Assembly (NCBI RefSeq): GCF_013409365.1
Contig: NZ_JACCBA010000001.1
Location: 7,812,001 to 7,876,000 of the forward strand
Direction: 5' to 3'
Origin: Actinomadura luteofluorescens
Lineage (GTDB): Bacteria > Actinomycetota > Actinomycetes > Streptosporangiales > Streptosporangiaceae
Length of the DNA stretch: 64,000 bases
The translations under genes were made by a program, and so were the position numbers. Shown piece by piece: positions 9,840 through 19,204 of the stretch; position 1 is the stretch's first letter, and each line of letters starts with the position of its first letter. The notes beneath the pieces are model-generated. The model was not told where the DNA came from. It saw nothing but the letters and a program-made list of their open reading frames with translations, and made no database searches.

Positions 9840-10062
9840 GACGGATCCTCCGGGACTACGCAGGGGAAGCTCGGAGGTATCTGCGTCGTAGACACCTGCT
9901 CGGTCAGTTTCCTATCCCTCCCCCCTCTCCGTCAAACCTGACGAAACGGAATACCTACCCCCGGGCCCCTCGGGAGGGCGCCCACCCTGCGACGATACTT
10001 TTCTCGATGGACGACGAACCGCTCCGGTCCGGCCCGCCCGCCTGCTCGGCTAGGTTCGACCC

Positions 10063-10518
10063 ATGAGACCCGGTGACGTCGTCGACGACTTCGAACTCCC
10101 GGACGAGACGGGCGAACCGCGCACCCTGACCGGCCTGCTGGCCGAGGGCCCCGTGGTCCTGTTCTTCTACCCGGCGGCCATGACCCCCGGCTGCACCGCC
10201 GAGGCCTGCCACTTCCGCGACGTGGTCGCCGAGCTCGCCGAGGCGGGCGGGCACGCCGTGGGCATCAGCGCCGACCCGGTCGGCAGGCAGAAGGAGTTCG
10301 CCGAGAAGCACGCGCTCGGCTACCCGCTGCTGTCCGACCCGTCCGGCGAGGTCCGCGCGCGCTTCGGGGTCAAGCGCTCCGTGGCCCTCATGCCGACCAA
10401 GCGCCAGACCTTCGTCATCGACACCGACCGCCGCGTCCTCGCGGTCGTCAAGAGCGAGATCCGCATGAGCGCCCACGCCGACCGGGCCCTGGAGGCCCTC
10501 AGGGCCCGCCGCGGCTGA
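10063..10518 (+). CDS. Peroxiredoxin, Bcp/PrxQ type
   Basis: 151 residues of the AhpC/TSA fold. The peroxidatic cysteine is C44 in TPGCTAEAC and the resolving cysteine C49 lies five residues later, the arrangement of atypical two-cysteine PrxQ/Bcp enzymes. They reduce H2O2 or organic peroxides using thioredoxin. There is no Shine-Dalgarno before ATG 10063; a -10-like TAGGTT ends about 6 nt upstream, so the mRNA may be leaderless. The gene ends 17 bp from the stop of the convergent hydrolase. Confidence 0.92.
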   Translation: MRPGDVVDDFELPDETGEPRTLTGLLAEGPVVLFFYPAAMTPGCTAEACHFRDVVAELAEAGGHAVGISADPVGRQKEFAEKHALGYPLLSDPSGEVRARFGVKRSVALMPTKRQTFVIDTDRRVLAVVKSEIRMSAHADRALEALRARRG

Positions 10519-10535
10519 CCCGGCCGCCCCGCCGC

Positions 10536-12161
10536 TCAGCCGATGATCGGCAGAGTGATCGAGGACGGGTGGCCCGGGGCGTGGAAGATCTCCTGGTCGG
10601 CGGTGAGCATCTCGGTGGCGGTGCCGATCGGGGCGCCGGTGCCGGGGTTGCGGGCCACGCGGGGGTAGGCGCCGCTGGCGACCTGCACGCGGACGCGGTG
10701 CCCGCGGCGGAAGCGGTGGCCGACCGGCCAGAGCTCGACGGCGACGCGGCGGACGCCGTCGGGCCCGGGCTCCGGGGTGCCGGGGACGAGGCGGCGCATG
10801 CCCTCGCACAGGTTGAGCGACTCGCCCTCGGGGGTGACGTCGCAGAGCCGCACGACGAAGTCGGTGTGCTCCCGGTTCGAGCGGACGTGCAGGTCGGCGG
10901 TCACCGGGCCGATGACCTCCATGTCCTCGTCCAGCACGCCCGAGGTGTAGGTCAGCACGTCCCGGCGGCGCTCCAGGCGCTTCTGGTCGGTGGACGGGTG
11001 CGTCTCGCCGAGCAGGGTGGGGCCGCCGAGGAACGGCGTCGGGTGGTTCGGGTCGTAGCGGTAGGCGTCGGGATCGGACTCCGGCGGCCCGTCCGGGGCC
11101 AGGGCGCCCGCCGGGTGCAGGTGCCAGCGCTCCTCGCGCATGCCGGGGACGGGCCAGTCGGGGAACTCGCGCCACTCGTCCGCGCCGGTGATGAAGAGCC
11201 GGACGGGCTGCGCGCGCAGCCCGGACGGGTCGTCCAGCAGGTGGGCGCGGAACCACGCGGTCGCGTCGGCGACCGAGCCGCGCATCATGCGCTGGTCGGC
11301 GTGGAACCAGGGCCCGATCGTCAGGTAGGGGCGCCGGCCGGCGGCGCGCAGGGCCGCGTAGTCCTTCATCTGCCAGGGCAGGAAGATGTCGTACCAGCCG
11401 CCGGTCATGTTCACCGGCGCGGTGACCTGTGACACGGTGGTGCTGAAGTCGCGCTTGTCCCAGAACGGGGTGTCGGGGCCGTTGACGAGCAGGTCCTGGA
11501 AGAAGCGCTGCTGCTCGCCGGTGGCGAGCCGGTCCAGCTCGGCCAGCGGGCGTCCCGACAGGGTGGCGCGGCGGGCGCGGCGCGGCGACATGATGCCGGT
11601 CGTGATGCCCGACAGGGAGTTCTTCATCCGCGCGGTCAGGTCGACCCAGATGAGCGCCGACTCCAGCGCGAAGGTGCCGCCGACGTTGACGGCGTCGCGG
11701 AAGGTGGACGCCGTGACCTGCATCGACAGCGCCTTCAGCTCGGGTCCGGCCTCGGCGGCGACGGCCCACTGGACGTAGCCGAGGTAGCTCGGCCCGTGCA
11801 TGGCGAACGTGCCGCCGAACCACGGCTGCGACGTCAGCCACTCGATGGTGGCGAGGCCGTCCTCCCGCTCGTCCAGCGCCTCGAAGACACCGCCGGAGCC
11901 GAAGCCGCCGCGCACGCTCTGCACGACGGCCTGGAACCCGTGCGAGGCGAACCCCTGCCCGCACATCAGGCCGAACGGCCCGCGCCGCCCGTAGGGCGAG
12001 CGGACCAGCACCGTCGGCGCCTTCTCGACGCCGGCGGGCGAGTACCGGTCGGCCAGCAGCGTCACACCGTCGGCGGCCGGCACCTCCAGGTCCCGCTCGA
12101 CCGTCACACGGTGGGGGCCGTTCCGCAATCCGAGCGCCGTGACCCCGAGCCGGCGCATCAT
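10536..12161 (-). CDS. CocE/NonD-family hydrolase (S15-like)
   Basis: 541 residues from ATG 12161 (ATG 12158 and GTG 12167 are alternatives). It is an alpha/beta hydrolase of the X-Pro dipeptidyl-peptidase S15/cocaine-esterase family. The nucleophile is Ser125 in HGPSYLGY, with a GGWYDIFLPWQMKDY acid region and IGPWFHADQ. A C-terminal jelly-roll begins near residue 350 (VTADLHVRSN, RFRRGHRVRVQVASGAYPR). Family members hydrolyse esters or acyl-peptide bonds. No signal peptide is visible, so it is probably cytoplasmic. The substrate is unknown. The ORF stays open far upstream, but that stretch is antisense to the MscS gene. Confidence 0.9.
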   Translation of the reverse strand: MMRRLGVTALGLRNGPHRVTVERDLEVPAADGVTLLADRYSPAGVEKAPTVLVRSPYGRRGPFGLMCGQGFASHGFQAVVQSVRGGFGSGGVFEALDEREDGLATIEWLTSQPWFGGTFAMHGPSYLGYVQWAVAAEAGPELKALSMQVTASTFRDAVNVGGTFALESALIWVDLTARMKNSLSGITTGIMSPRRARRATLSGRPLAELDRLATGEQQRFFQDLLVNGPDTPFWDKRDFSTTVSQVTAPVNMTGGWYDIFLPWQMKDYAALRAAGRRPYLTIGPWFHADQRMMRGSVADATAWFRAHLLDDPSGLRAQPVRLFITGADEWREFPDWPVPGMREERWHLHPAGALAPDGPPESDPDAYRYDPNHPTPFLGGPTLLGETHPSTDQKRLERRRDVLTYTSGVLDEDMEVIGPVTADLHVRSNREHTDFVVRLCDVTPEGESLNLCEGMRRLVPGTPEPGPDGVRRVAVELWPVGHRFRRGHRVRVQVASGAYPRVARNPGTGAPIGTATEMLTADQEIFHAPGHPSSITLPIIG

Positions 12162-12344
12162 TCCCACGCCTACCACTTGATCGATCGTATCCGCCAGGTC
12201 GCCGGACCCCGCGGCCAGATGTGCCGTGATGTGCCTCGCAGTGCCCCGGGTCTTCACTACGATCGGGGACGCGTAAACACGCAAATCGGAAATTTCAACG
12301 GGCGGCGCCATGCCTCCCCGGACAGAGGAGGAATCCGCCGCGTC

Positions 12345-13406
12345 ATGGTCCATCTGGGCGATCTGAGCTGGCATCGGGTTGTGGGGGCCGCCGCCGTGAT
12401 GGTGGTGGCGGTCGGGATCGCGGTGGTCCTGCGGCTGCTGACCGGCCGGCTGTTCAAGCGGGCGGGCGACACCCGGTGGGCGTGGGACGACCTGGCCGCC
12501 CGCCTGGTCAAGGACCTGGCGGTGCCCGTCTCGGTGCTGCTCGGCCTGTGGGGCGCGGCCAGGATGCTGCACCTGCCCCGGGGCACGCTGGACGTGACGG
12601 CCAAGGTGCTCACGGCCGCCGCCATCCTCGTCGTCTCGCTGGCGTTGGCCCGCCTGATCGCGGGCTCGGTCAGCTCGATCGCGATGGTCCGGCAGGGCGT
12701 GGCCGGAAATGTGACTATTTTCGCGAACATCACCCGGGTCCTGGTGATCGGCGTCGGCGTCCTGGTGATGCTGCAGAGCCTCGGGATCTCGATCTCGCCG
12801 CTGCTCGGCGCCCTGGGCGTCGGCGGTCTCGCGGTCGCCCTCGCCCTCCAGGACACCCTGGCCAACCTCTTCGCGGGCGTGCACGTCCTGGCGTCCAAGA
12901 CGATCGAGCCCGGCGACTACATCAAGCTCAGCAGCGGGCAGGAGGGGTACGTCGTCGACATCAACTGGCGCAACACCTCCATCCGGACGCTGTCGGACAA
13001 CATCGAGGTCATCCCGAACCAGCGGTTCTCCGACACGATCCTCACCAACTACCACCGCCCCGCCGAGGACATGTCGCTGCTGATCCAGGCCCGTGTGGCC
13101 TACGAGAGCGACCTGGAGCACGTCGAGAGCGTGGTCGTCGAGGTCGGCCAGGAGGTCATGCACGAGGTCCAGGGCGGGGTGAAGGACAGCGAGACGCTGG
13201 TGCGGTTCCACACCTTCGGCGACTCCTCCATCGGCTTCACCGTGATCCTGCGGACCGACGAGTTCGGCGACCAGTTCCGCCTGAAGCACGAGTTCGTCAA
13301 GCGGCTGCACCGCCGCTTCGCCAAGGAGGGCATCGAGATGCCCTACCCCCGCCGCCAGATCATCCTGCCCGACGGCGAGGGCGCGCACGGCCTGATCAGC
13401 GGATGA
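12345..13406 (+). CDS. MscS-family mechanosensitive ion channel
   Basis: 353 residues from ATG 12345 with GAGGAGGAA 12 nt upstream. Four hydrophobic segments occupy about residues 12-30, 63-80, 92-110 and 127-150. The last runs into the pore-helix signature GALGVGGLAVALALQDTLANLFAG, which matches MscS TM3. A beta-domain follows (ASKTIEPGDYIKL, EGYVVDINWRNTSIRT, IPNQRFSDTILTN) and then a C-terminal alpha/beta region. Such channels release solutes during hypo-osmotic shock. The gene overlaps the end of the convergent lipoprotein hydrolase by 11 bp. Confidence 0.93.
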   Translation: MVHLGDLSWHRVVGAAAVMVVAVGIAVVLRLLTGRLFKRAGDTRWAWDDLAARLVKDLAVPVSVLLGLWGAARMLHLPRGTLDVTAKVLTAAAILVVSLALARLIAGSVSSIAMVRQGVAGNVTIFANITRVLVIGVGVLVMLQSLGISISPLLGALGVGGLAVALALQDTLANLFAGVHVLASKTIEPGDYIKLSSGQEGYVVDINWRNTSIRTLSDNIEVIPNQRFSDTILTNYHRPAEDMSLLIQARVAYESDLEHVESVVVEVGQEVMHEVQGGVKDSETLVRFHTFGDSSIGFTVILRTDEFGDQFRLKHEFVKRLHRRFAKEGIEMPYPRRQIILPDGEGAHGLISG

Positions 13407-14637
13407 ACCGCACGTCGGGGTGGCGGGGCGAGGGGCGGTCGAGGATCGGGCGGTGCCGCCCGAGCAGCGCCCGGTCGAAGAACGCGGTGACGTAGGCCCG
13501 CACCGACGCCGTCATCCGTCCCGGGTCGACCGTCCCGATGAGGGCGGCGCGGTCCTCGGCGGGGATGTCGAGCTCGGCGTCCAGCGCCGGAAGGACGGAC
13601 TGGACGTCGGTGTAGGAGTAGTGGCTCGCGGTGGGCACGTTCAGGTCGCGCTTCCAGCCGGTCGAATGAGTCCAGAACGACCCCCAGGACGGGGTCGTCA
13701 GGTGCGTCTGCGGAGAGCCGCCTGTAGCGGCGCCCATCAGCATGAACGCGCGGTCGAGCCCGGTCTCGGCGACCCGCACGTAGTCGTTCTTCGCGTACTG
13801 CAGGGTGCCGTCCATATCGATGCCCGCGTCGACCCGCCGGTCGGTGCGCATGGCCTCGGCCGCCTGGATGCCGCCGGCGGAGTGCCCGGCCATGCCGACC
13901 CGGGACAGGTCGAGGGACCGTCCGAGGCCGGCGGGCAGGGCCCGCCCCTCGGCGTCGGGGTTGCGGCCGGCCCGCAGCGCGCCGAGCCGGTCGAGGACGA
14001 ACCGGCTGTCCTTCACGCGCGTGTCCAGCGCGGTCTTGCGCGCCTGCGTGTCCGACGAGGGCAGGCGCTGCGGCTCGACCCGGCCGGCGGGGAACTCGAT
14101 CGGGGCCGTCTCGTAGGTGTGGTCCAGGGTCACCACCACGTACCCGCGGCTGGCGAGCTCCTCGGCGACCGTGGTGCCGAGCGCGCGCGGGACGCCGAGG
14201 CCGGGGGAGTACAGGACGACGGGCCGGGCGCGCCGCGCATCGGCCGGGGCGCCCTCGGCGGCGTGGGTCCGGGCACTCGCCCAGTCGACCGTTCCGGCCT
14301 TGAACACGCCGAGCGCGTCGGCCTCCGACAGCGCCTTCGCGACTCCGGGACGCAGGTAGGGCGCCTTCGGGCCGGAGGACCGGGCGGCCGGGTACCAGAC
14401 GCTGACCATCAGCTCGCGGATCCGGCCGGGGACCCACGGGTCGGCGCGCCCGGCGTCCACGAGGTGCAGTTCGGTCGTCCCGATGGCCTGGTGCGGGCCC
14501 GTGGGGCGGGGAAGTTCGAACCGGGCTGGGGCGGTGGCGGCGGTCTTCGTCGCGTGGGCGGAGGCTCCGCACGCGGACAGGGCGAGGGGAAGGACGGCCG
14601 CGGCCGCGAGCAGCCGGAGGGGCACAAGTGATCGCAT
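13396..14637 (-). CDS. Lipoprotein alpha/beta hydrolase, PAF-acetylhydrolase-like
   Basis: 413 residues. The N-terminus is a lipoprotein signal ending in the lipobox LSAC with Cys23, so the enzyme is probably anchored outside the membrane. The core reads MVSVWYPA, PVVLYSPGLGVPRALGT, the nucleophile elbow GHSAGG and a His region SHYSYTD, as in PAF-acetylhydrolase/plasma-lipase-like esterases. ATG 14637 is preferred because GGAAGG lies 8 nt upstream; ATG 14664 would place GGAG against the start codon. Such enzymes cleave short or oxidised acyl esters. The substrate is not evident. Confidence 0.87.
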   Translation of the reverse strand: MRSLVPLRLLAAAAVLPLALSACGASAHATKTAATAPARFELPRPTGPHQAIGTTELHLVDAGRADPWVPGRIRELMVSVWYPAARSSGPKAPYLRPGVAKALSEADALGVFKAGTVDWASARTHAAEGAPADARRARPVVLYSPGLGVPRALGTTVAEELASRGYVVVTLDHTYETAPIEFPAGRVEPQRLPSSDTQARKTALDTRVKDSRFVLDRLGALRAGRNPDAEGRALPAGLGRSLDLSRVGMAGHSAGGIQAAEAMRTDRRVDAGIDMDGTLQYAKNDYVRVAETGLDRAFMLMGAATGGSPQTHLTTPSWGSFWTHSTGWKRDLNVPTASHYSYTDVQSVLPALDAELDIPAEDRAALIGTVDPGRMTASVRAYVTAFFDRALLGRHRPILDRPSPRHPDVRFIR

Positions 14638-14706
14638 GCCCCGAGCCTTCCGGCCCCGGGCCATCTCCGATCATGGTCGAACGGCCGCCGCGCACCCCGA
14701 CCTTCG

Positions 14707-15339
14707 TCAGGGGCGCACGATCGGCATGAGGACCTCGTCGACGATCGACGCCAGGTCGTCGTCGGTGATCGGGCCGCCCTCGGTGAGGTTGCCGTACACC
14801 ATCACCGCCGGGCCCACGTTGGCGATCTGCCGGGTCGCGGCCTCCGGCCGGATCTCCCCGCGCGCGGCGGCGTCGCGGAGCGCCTGGTAGAGCAGGTCGC
14901 GGACGGGCTTGGACAGCCGGTCGCGCACGACGTCGTGGATGAGCCCGACGCCCTCCTCGCTCTCCTCCTTGAGCACCCGGAAAGCCGCGCCGCGGCAGGC
15001 GATCAGCGTGTCTCGCAGGCACCGCAGGACCTGGAGCATGTCCTCGCGCACCGAGCCGGTCTCCGGCGGGGTCGGCGGCTCGGGCAGGACGTGCCTGAGC
15101 GCGTCGGTGATCAGCTCGTTCTTGGACCGCCAGCGCCGGTAGAGGGCGGCCTTGCCGGTGCGGGCGCCGGCGGCGACGCCCTCCATGGTCAGCCCGCGGT
15201 AGCCGACGGCCTCCAGCTGGGCGAACACGGCGTCGAAGATCGCGGCCTCCAGGTCGCCGCCGCGGCGGCGGGTCGCCGGGGGCCCCGCGTCGGCGGAGGG
15301 CTCCGCCTCGGCCCGGGGACCGGAGTTCGCACGGGTCAC
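14707..15339 (-). CDS. TetR/AcrR-family transcriptional repressor
   Basis: 210 residues from GTG 15339, the most likely start because the helix-turn-helix begins soon after. The DNA-binding domain spans about residues 22-75 (AIFDAVFAQLEAVGYRGLTMEGVA, TGKAALYRRW), followed by a helical C-terminal ligand domain. It is divergent from an MFS pump with a perfect 14-bp palindrome between them, the usual layout for a drug-responsive local repressor. Upstream in-frame codons run through that palindrome, so a longer start is unlikely. No strong Shine-Dalgarno is visible. Confidence 0.9.
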   Translation of the reverse strand: MTRANSGPRAEAEPSADAGPPATRRRGGDLEAAIFDAVFAQLEAVGYRGLTMEGVAAGARTGKAALYRRWRSKNELITDALRHVLPEPPTPPETGSVREDMLQVLRCLRDTLIACRGAAFRVLKEESEEGVGLIHDVVRDRLSKPVRDLLYQALRDAAARGEIRPEAATRQIANVGPAVMVYGNLTEGGPITDDDLASIVDEVLMPIVRP

Positions 15340-15359
15340 GGCACGATCCCGAAAATAGT

Positions 15360-15373
15360 GAACGCTAGCGTTC
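15360..15373. promoter_or_regulatory. Palindromic operator candidate, TetR/MFS intergenic
   Basis: GAACGCTAGCGTTC is a perfect 14-bp palindrome about 20 bp upstream of the TetR start and 74 bp upstream of the pump start. A site shared by both promoters fits autoregulation plus control of the transporter. The palindrome is seen; binding is inferred. Confidence 0.65.
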
Positions 15374-15446
15374 TCTTTCGCGTGCGTCGGTGATACGTTC
15401 CCCACATAGTGTACTTCGCCGTTCCTTATTTCTGGGAAGGTTCGCC

Positions 15447-16873
15447 TTGACCGCAGCCAGCGGGCGGACGGCCGCGCACCGGGAGTCGACACCTCCCGGC
15501 CCGGCCGTGCCGCCCCTCCATCATCGTGCAGGAACCGTCCTCGCCGTCATCGTCGGCTGCCAGCTCATGATCGGCCTGGACACCTCCGTCGTCACCATCG
15601 CGCTCCCGGACGTCCGGACGGGCCTCGGCCTGACCACCGGGGGCCTCGCCTGGATCCAGAACTCCTACATGCTCGCATTCGGCGGCCTGCTCCTGCTCGG
15701 CGGGCGCGCCGGGGACGTGTTCGGCCGCCGCCGCGCCTTCACCGCCGGCATCGTGCTGTTCACCGTCGCGTCCCTGGCGGGGGGCTTCGCCGACGCGGGG
15801 TGGTGGCTGCTGGCCGCCCGGGCCGCCCAGGGCGTCGCCGCCGCCGTCGCCGCGCCGAGCGCGATGGCCCTGATCGCCACCAACTTCGAGGGCGCCGCCC
15901 GGGTCCGCGCGCTGAGCGTCTTCTCCGCCGTGACCGGCGCCGGCGCCGCCGTCGGCATGATCGTCGGCGGGGCGCTGACCGAGGCCGGGTCGTGGCGCTG
16001 GGTGTTCTTCGTCAACGTCCCGGTCGGCCTGGTCCTGGCGCTGGCCGCGCCGCGCGTCCTCACCGAGACGCCGCGCCGCCCGGGCAGGTTCGACGCCCTC
16101 GGCGCCGTCGTCTCCACCGGCGGCATGTCCGCCCTGGTCTACGCGCTGATCCGGGTCGGGTCGGACGGCTGGGGCGACGGCCGGGCGGTCGCGGCGTTCG
16201 CGGCGGCGGCCGCGCTGCTGGCCGCCTTCGTGGCCGTCGAGGCCCGCGCCCGCCGCCCGCTCATGCCGCTGTGGCTGCTGACCGGACGCGACCGGGCCGC
16301 GTCCTACCTGACCCAGCTGTGCCTGGCGGCCGCCATGTTCGGCGCGTTCTTCTTCCTCACCCAGTACCTGCAGCAGGTGCTCGGCTACGGGCCGCTGCGC
16401 GCCGGCGCCGCGTTCCTGCCGATGGTCGGCATGCAGTTCGCCGTCGTCCGGACGGCGCCGCGGCTGCTGGCGCGCGTCGGCGCCCGCCGGTCATCGCCGG
16501 GACGGTCCTGCTCGGCGCCGGGCTGCTGTGGCTGTCGCGGCTGTCCCCGGGGGACGGCTACACCGGCGCGCTGCTGGGGCCGTTCGTCCTCATGGGCGCG
16601 GGCGGCGGGCTGTCGATCCTGCCGCTGAACGCGACGATCCTGGGCAGCGTCGAGCCGGAGCAGTCCGGCGCGGCCGCCGGGGTGGCCCAGGCCATGCTGT
16701 GGTCGGGCGGATCGCTCGGCTCGGCCGTCATGGTGACCGCCTACGGGTCCGCGGTGTCCGGACACGGCCCCGCGGACGCCGTCGACGGCATGGACGCCGC
16801 CTTCGCGACCGGCGCGGTGTTCGCCGCCGCCGCTCTGCTGGTCGCCCTGCTCGTGCTGCGCGTCCGGCGCTGA
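15447..16873 (+). pseudogene. DHA2-type MFS efflux transporter with a frameshift
   Basis: The frame from TTG 15447 (GGGAAGG 6 nt upstream) encodes an EmrB/QacA-like drug:H+ antiporter: IGLDTSVVTIALPDV in TM1, the motif-A-like GGRAGDVFGRRRAF and several later helices. Around 16490 the frame changes. Up to LLARVGARR the protein is in one frame, and VIAGTVLLGAGLLWLS onward continues in another to the stop at 16873. Adding one G in CGGTC would restore a product of about 475 residues with all expected helices. This is either a recent loss of function or a one-base assembly error in a GC-rich tract. The partner repressor is intact. Confidence 0.85.
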
Positions 16874-16876
16874 GCC

Positions 16877-17725
16877 TCACGCGGGCGGGGGAGCGGCCTC
16901 CTCGAACCACGCGAGGATCTCGTCGGCGCCGACCAGCCGTGCCGTGTCGGCGGCCGACGGCGATCCCGCCCGCGGGTCGGCCCCCGCCTCCAGCAGGACC
17001 CGTACGACCTCGTTCTCCCGCTTGAACACCGCGCCCGTGAGGGGGCGGTGGCCGCGGTCGTCGGCCCGGTCGGGGTCGGCGCCGCGCATCGCGAGCGCGC
17101 GGACGGTCTCCGGGTGCCCGTGGAAGGCGGCGTGCATCAGCAGGGTCTCGCCCCTGTGGTCCGACAGGTCCACCGACACCCCGTTGTCCAGCTGGGAGAG
17201 GAGGCGCCGCGTGTCGCCGGTCCGCGCCATCTCGAACAGCCGGGCCGTGGGCTCGTCCGGGGCGGGCCGGAAGCCGTCCCCGCGCGGGACGTCGCTGCCG
17301 GCGGTGAGGAGCCCGCCGAGGCTGTCCTCGCCGTAGGACAGGTGCTTCTCCAGCGCCACCAGCGCCCCGTCCTCGGGGAACGAGGCGAACCGGACGTCGT
17401 CGGCCAGCGCCCGCATGATCATCAGGCCGCGCCCCTGCTCGGCGGCCGGATCGGGGAGCGGGACGAGCGCCGCGTCGAAGCCCGTGCCCGAGTCGATCAC
17501 CTTGATCACGCAGCGCCGGTCCTGGATCGTCGCCCGCACGGTGTAGTCCGCCCCGTGCTCGGCGTGCTTGATCACATTGGTGCACGCCTCGGTCAGCATC
17601 ATCTCGATGTCGTCGCGGATGTGGCCCTCGACACCGAGCGCGGCCAGTGCCGCGTCCAGAAGCTTGCGCGTCGCCGGAACGCTCGCCACGTCGCGCGGAA
17701 GCACGAGGTCCATCGTGATTTCCAC
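16877..17725 (-). CDS. RsbW-like HATPase fused to C-terminal ankyrin repeats
   Basis: 282 residues from GTG 17725, which has GGAG five nt upstream; GTG 17767 would add 14 residues. Residues ~1-135 are an anti-sigma-factor-type GHKL kinase: N-box EACTNVIKHA (Glu46, Asn50), G1 box DSGTGFD and G2 box QGRGLMIM. From about residue 170 there are three ankyrin repeats (RGETLLMHAAFHGHPETVRALAMRGADPDRADDRG is the clearest stretch, quoted here only as its ends: RGETLLMHAAFHGH and VRALAMRGADPD). RsbW proteins bind a sigma factor and phosphorylate an STAS antagonist; ankyrins bind proteins. No sigma or STAS gene is adjacent, so targets are unknown. Confidence 0.87.
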   Translation of the reverse strand: MEITMDLVLPRDVASVPATRKLLDAALAALGVEGHIRDDIEMMLTEACTNVIKHAEHGADYTVRATIQDRRCVIKVIDSGTGFDAALVPLPDPAAEQGRGLMIMRALADDVRFASFPEDGALVALEKHLSYGEDSLGGLLTAGSDVPRGDGFRPAPDEPTARLFEMARTGDTRRLLSQLDNGVSVDLSDHRGETLLMHAAFHGHPETVRALAMRGADPDRADDRGHRPLTGAVFKRENEVVRVLLEAGADPRAGSPSAADTARLVGADEILAWFEEAAPPPA

Positions 17726-17788
17726 ATCATCTCCATCCGTCCCCATAAAAGGTGCCCAATCGGACACGGTGAAACATGGGGCGGACGA

Positions 17789-18478
17789 TCAGCGCGGCCC
17801 GGCGGGCCTCGGGGCGTAGTCGTCCACGTACTCCTGGCCCGACAGCTCCTGGATCGCCTCCATGATCTCGTTGGTGACCTGCCGGGCCGCCCGGCCGCGC
17901 GGAACGCCCTTGTCCCGGTCGCGGAAGTCCATCGGCGCGCCGATCCGCAGCCCGATCCGGCCCGGCCGCGGGACGGCCTGCCCCCGGGGCTGCACCTTGT
18001 CGGTGCCCGCGATCGCCACCGGGACGACGGGCGCCCCGGTCCGCATCGCCAGCCGCGCCACGCCCGTGCGGCCGCGGTAGAGCCGCCCGTCCGGCGACCG
18101 CGTCCCCTCGGGGTGGATCGCGAACACGCCGCCGCCCTCCAGCACCGCCGCCGAGGTGTCGAGCGCGTCGAACGCGGCCCGCCCCCCGGACCGGTCGACC
18201 GCGATCGCGCCGACGCTGCGGAAGAACGTCGCGGTGACGCGGCCCCTCATCCCCGCCCCGGTGAAGTACTCGTGCTTGCCGAGGAAGTGGACCCGGCGCG
18301 GCACCATCAGCGGCAGCACGAACGAGTCGAGGAACCCCAGGTGGTTCGCCGCGAGGATCACCGGCCCGATCCGCGGGACGTGCCGCAGGCCGCTCACGCT
18401 CGGCAGGAAGGCCAGGCGCATCGCGGGTCCCATGACCACGTGCTTCATAAGGGGATAGATCAGGCGTTCGGGGTCCAT
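17789..18478 (-). CDS. plsC: 1-acyl-sn-glycerol-3-phosphate acyltransferase (PlsC-like)
   Basis: 229 residues from ATG 18478. It has the four acyltransferase blocks: NHLGFLD (the NHx4D motif, His46 and Asp51), FFRSVGAIAVDRSGG, the acceptor motif HPEGTRSPDG and VVPVAIAGTDK. The reaction is acyl transfer to lysophosphatidic acid in membrane lipid synthesis. Actinomycete genomes carry many paralogs, so the exact acceptor may differ. The Shine-Dalgarno is weak. The neighbours on the same strand are unrelated in function. Confidence 0.92.
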   Translation of the reverse strand: MDPERLIYPLMKHVVMGPAMRLAFLPSVSGLRHVPRIGPVILAANHLGFLDSFVLPLMVPRRVHFLGKHEYFTGAGMRGRVTATFFRSVGAIAVDRSGGRAAFDALDTSAAVLEGGGVFAIHPEGTRSPDGRLYRGRTGVARLAMRTGAPVVPVAIAGTDKVQPRGQAVPRPGRIGLRIGAPMDFRDRDKGVPRGRAARQVTNEIMEAIQELSGQEYVDDYAPRPAGPR

Positions 18479-18575
18479 GTCCGAGCAGGCTATGGGGCGC
18501 GCCGCCCCCGCCGCCGCTGGGGGCCGATACAAGTTCGGCCCCCGGACCTTGTAGGAATCCGCACTTGCCCGCCGC

Positions 18576-19202
18576 TCAGCCGCTCGCCGCCGCCGCCTTC
18601 TTCTGGCGGATCACCTTCATGACCGCGGGCGCCGCCGGCCCCGTCCGCGCCGTCAGCTCCGCGATCCGCCGCCGGTGCCGCCGCCTGTCCCGCCTCGGCA
18701 GGACGGTCGTCAGCCCGCCCGCCGCCGCCAGCGCCACCGCCGCGGCGTCGTAGCTGTTCACGTGGGCCACCGGACGCCCCCGCAGCGCCGACGACGCCCC
18801 GCCCCACAGCGACTTCACCACCCGCGGGTCCTTCACGGCGACCTCCCGGCGCGGGAACACCCTGAGCACCCGGCGCGAGTGGACCCGGATCCACCCGCCC
18901 CGCACCAGCTCGTCGCGGACCGCGGCCTCGACGGCCCGCGCGTCCTTGCGCACCCAGTGCTGCCACGACCGCGGCCTCGACGCCGCGATCTGCGCCAGCA
19001 CCCCGTACGGGTCGTCGCCCGGCGTCCCCGGGACGGGCCTGCGCCGCTCCTCGCCGAGCCGCCCGTCCAGGTACAGCTCGGTCAGCGCCGCGGCGCGCAG
19101 CACGTAGCCGAGCCGCGCGCCGCCACTGATCATCCGCTGCCTGCGCAGGTCGTACGCCAGCAGGTACATCCGCGCCGGCAGCGACTCCGGAACCTCGACC
19201 AT
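18576..19202 (-). CDS. GOLPH3/VPS74 (GPP34)-family protein
   Basis: 208 residues from ATG 19202, two nt after the stop of the RHH gene. The N-terminus LPARMYLLAYDLRRQRMISGGARLGYVLRAAALTEL, given here by its ends LLAYDLRRQR and GYVLRAAALTELYL, is the GPP34 signature with its helical core. The C-terminus (YDAAAVALAAAGGLTTVLPRRDRR) also fits. Eukaryotic GPP34 proteins bind PI4P on Golgi membranes; bacterial ones are common in actinomycetes and their role is not established. It is the last gene of an SPFH-RHH-GPP34 operon, so a membrane-linked function is plausible. Confidence 0.85.
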   Translation of the reverse strand: MVEVPESLPARMYLLAYDLRRQRMISGGARLGYVLRAAALTELYLDGRLGEERRRPVPGTPGDDPYGVLAQIAASRPRSWQHWVRKDARAVEAAVRDELVRGGWIRVHSRRVLRVFPRREVAVKDPRVVKSLWGGASSALRGRPVAHVNSYDAAAVALAAAGGLTTVLPRRDRRRHRRRIAELTARTGPAAPAVMKVIRQKKAAAASG

Positions 19203-19204
19203 CG

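Noticed and set aside
12162..13388. N-terminal extension of the CocE-like hydrolase to 950 codons
   Set aside because: It runs antisense through the MscS channel gene and contains His/Asp/Gly-rich low-complexity sequence.
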